A stretch of 6,277 bases of DNA, from contig CAMLJY010000171.1 of the NCBI GenBank assembly GCA_946480465.1, positions 1 to 6,277 of the forward strand, given 5' to 3'. The position numbers and the translations under genes are program-made. The notes below the pieces were generated by a model that saw nothing but the letters and a program-made list of their open reading frames with translations, was not told where the DNA came from and searched no databases. Origin of the DNA: an uncultured Burkholderiales bacterium. GTDB taxonomy: Bacteria > Pseudomonadota > Gammaproteobacteria > Burkholderiales > Burkholderiaceae. Shown here piece by piece: positions 5,018 to 6,277 of the stretch; positions within the stretch are counted from its first letter, which is position 1; each line of letters starts with the position of its first letter.

Positions 5018-6277
5018 CCGACATGCGCCGCACCATCCTGTGGGTGGTGTTCACTGCCTCGCTGTTCCTGCTGTGGGATGCCTGGAACAAGCACAACGGG
5101 CATCCCTCCTTCTTCAGCCCGGCCGCGCGTCCGGTGGCGGCCGGTTCGGCGCCGGCGGGCGCATCGGCGGCCGGCGTGCCGGCGCCGGTGGCCGGGGGCG
5201 CGGCCACCGCACCCGCAGCGGCCGCGAGTGCGGCGCCCGCGGGCGAGCAGCTGGTCGTCAAGACGGATGTCTTTGAAGCCACGCTGGACAGCCGCGGCGG
5301 CGATCTTGTGCGCCTGGCGCTGCTGAAGCATGCCGACGACGCCGATCCGAAGAAGCCGCTGGTGCTGTTCGACCGCAGCGCGCAGCGCCAGTACGTCGCG
5401 CAATCGGGGCTGATCACCAAGCAACCCGGCGTGGCGCTGCCCAACCACCTGACGCTGATGAAGCTGCTGCCCGGCGAGGCGGTGTTGAAAGACGGCAGCG
5501 ACGCGGTGACGGTGGGCTTCGAGTCGCCCAACGAAGGCGGCGTGACGCTGCGCAAGACCTACACCTTCAAGCGGGGCCAGTACACGATCGGCGTCAAGCA
5601 CGAGGTCGTCAACGCCGGGGCCGCTCCGCTGCAGCCGGAGCTGTACCTGCAGCTGGTGCGCGATGGCACCATCCCGCCGAGCAGCATGTTCATGGCGCCG
5701 ACCTCCTTTACCGGACCGGCAATCTACACGGAAGAAAAGCACTTCCAGAAGGTCGAGTTCGCCGACATCCACAAGGGCAAGGCCGAACACGTCGCCGCTG
5801 CGGACAACGGCTGGATCGGCATGGTCCAGCACTACTTCAATTCGGCCTGGCTCGTGCCGCAGAAGGCCGCGCGCGAGTTCCGCACCCGGGACCTGCAGAA
5901 CAACCTCTACTCGGTCTCGATGGTCTTGCCGCTGGGCACTGTCGCGCCGGGTGCCACGCTGGCGCATGAGGCCACGCTGTACGCCGGTCCGCAGGAAGAG
6001 AACAAGCTGGAGGCATTGGCGCCCGGCCTCGAATTGGTCAAGGACTATGGCTGGTTCACCGTGCTGGCCAAGCCGCTGTTCTGGCTGCTGGACAAGCTGC
6101 ACACGCTGATCGGCAACTGGGGCTGGGCCATCGTCGCACTGGTGGTGCTGCTGAAGGTTGCCTTCTATTGGCTCAATGCCAGCGCGTACCGGTCGATGGC
6201 CAAGATGAAGGCCATCAACCCGCGCGTGATGGAACTGCGCGAGCGCTACAAGGACAAGCCGCAGCAGATGCAGCAGG
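5014..6277 (+). CDS. yidC: Membrane protein insertase YidC, N-terminal part (3' end outside window)
   Basis: Inner-membrane insertase that works alone or with SecYEG. There are 421 complete codons in the window; family members in Proteobacteria are usually about 540-570 aa. The first membrane helix is at about residues 7-24 (TILWVVFTASLFLLWDAW). A long Ala/Pro/Gly linker (about 36-77) follows, then the large periplasmic P1 domain (about 78-340, beta-rich). The amphipathic stretch FTVLAKPLFWLLDKLH (348-363) leads into the core helix NWGWAIVALVVLLKVAFYWL (368-387), with K381 where E. coli has the hydrophilic-groove arginine R366. The cytoplasmic SMAKMKAINPRV...ERYKDKPQQMQQ loop begins before the edge. 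The start at 5014 has GAAGA at 5002-5006, 7 nt away, and overlaps the yidD stop; a second ATG at 5023 is a possible alternative. Confidence 0.97.
   Translation, partial: MTDMRRTILWVVFTASLFLLWDAWNKHNGHPSFFSPAARPVAAGSAPAGASAAGVPAPVAGGAATAPAAAASAAPAGEQLVVKTDVFEATLDSRGGDLVRLALLKHADDADPKKPLVLFDRSAQRQYVAQSGLITKQPGVALPNHLTLMKLLPGEAVLKDGSDAVTVGFESPNEGGVTLRKTYTFKRGQYTIGVKHEVVNAGAAPLQPELYLQLVRDGTIPPSSMFMAPTSFTGPAIYTEEKHFQKVEFADIHKGKAEHVAAADNGWIGMVQHYFNSAWLVPQKAAREFRTRDLQNNLYSVSMVLPLGTVAPGATLAHEATLYAGPQEENKLEALAPGLELVKDYGWFTVLAKPLFWLLDKLHTLIGNWGWAIVALVVLLKVAFYWLNASAYRSMAKMKAINPRVMELRERYKDKPQQMQQ

Noticed and set aside
4969..6102. 377-codon minus-strand open frame opposite yidC
   Set aside because: Antisense shadow; the plus strand encodes YidC with its membrane helix, P1 domain and core motifs.

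Overview
This window is the conserved replication-origin neighbourhood of a high-GC bacterial chromosome. The proteins read like those of a betaproteobacterium of the order Burkholderiales. An assignment to the Leptothrix/Rubrivivax/Ideonella-type families is an inference from protein flavour, not from any search. No mobile element, CRISPR array, tRNA, rRNA or accessory island was seen.

Layout: two divergent gene blocks meet in the 437-base gap at 3623-4059. To the left, on the minus strand, are dnaA (replication initiator, 2150-3622), dnaN (sliding clamp, 695-1810) and the first 198 codons of gyrB (gyrase B subunit, 1-596, running off the window). To the right, on the plus strand, are rpmH (ribosomal protein L34, 4060-4197), rnpA (RNase P protein, 4242-4754), yidD (4751-5017) and the first 421 codons of yidC (membrane insertase, 5014-6277, running off the window). 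rnpA/yidD and yidD/yidC each overlap by ATGA, so these three are probably translationally coupled. A strong sigma70-type promoter at 3747-3775 faces rpmH, and weaker candidates at 3652-3711 face dnaA. A rho-independent terminator lies between dnaA and dnaN, and a less ideal one between dnaN and gyrB. dnaA, dnaN and gyrB may therefore be partly separate transcription units.

DnaA-box-like 9-mers (consensus TTATCCACA) fall in three clusters. The first is in the 339-base dnaA-dnaN gap (1857, 1976 and 2004), beside an AT-richer stretch. The second is just upstream of dnaA: a perfect box at 3684, and a one-mismatch box at 3623 touching the dnaA start codon. The third is inside the rnpA coding sequence: a perfect box at 4389 and an inverted one-mismatch box at 4424. 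The rnpA boxes sit in an extra stretch of about 45 codons that makes RnpA roughly 170 aa instead of the usual 115-130. This is the least ordinary feature in the window. It suggests that origin or regulatory DNA is embedded in a coding sequence.

Together the genes cover initiation (DnaA), processive replication (DnaN), supercoil control (GyrB), ribosome and tRNA maturation (L34, RNase P) and membrane protein insertion (YidD, YidC). No wholly new gene system is visible. The points worth following are regulatory and architectural.
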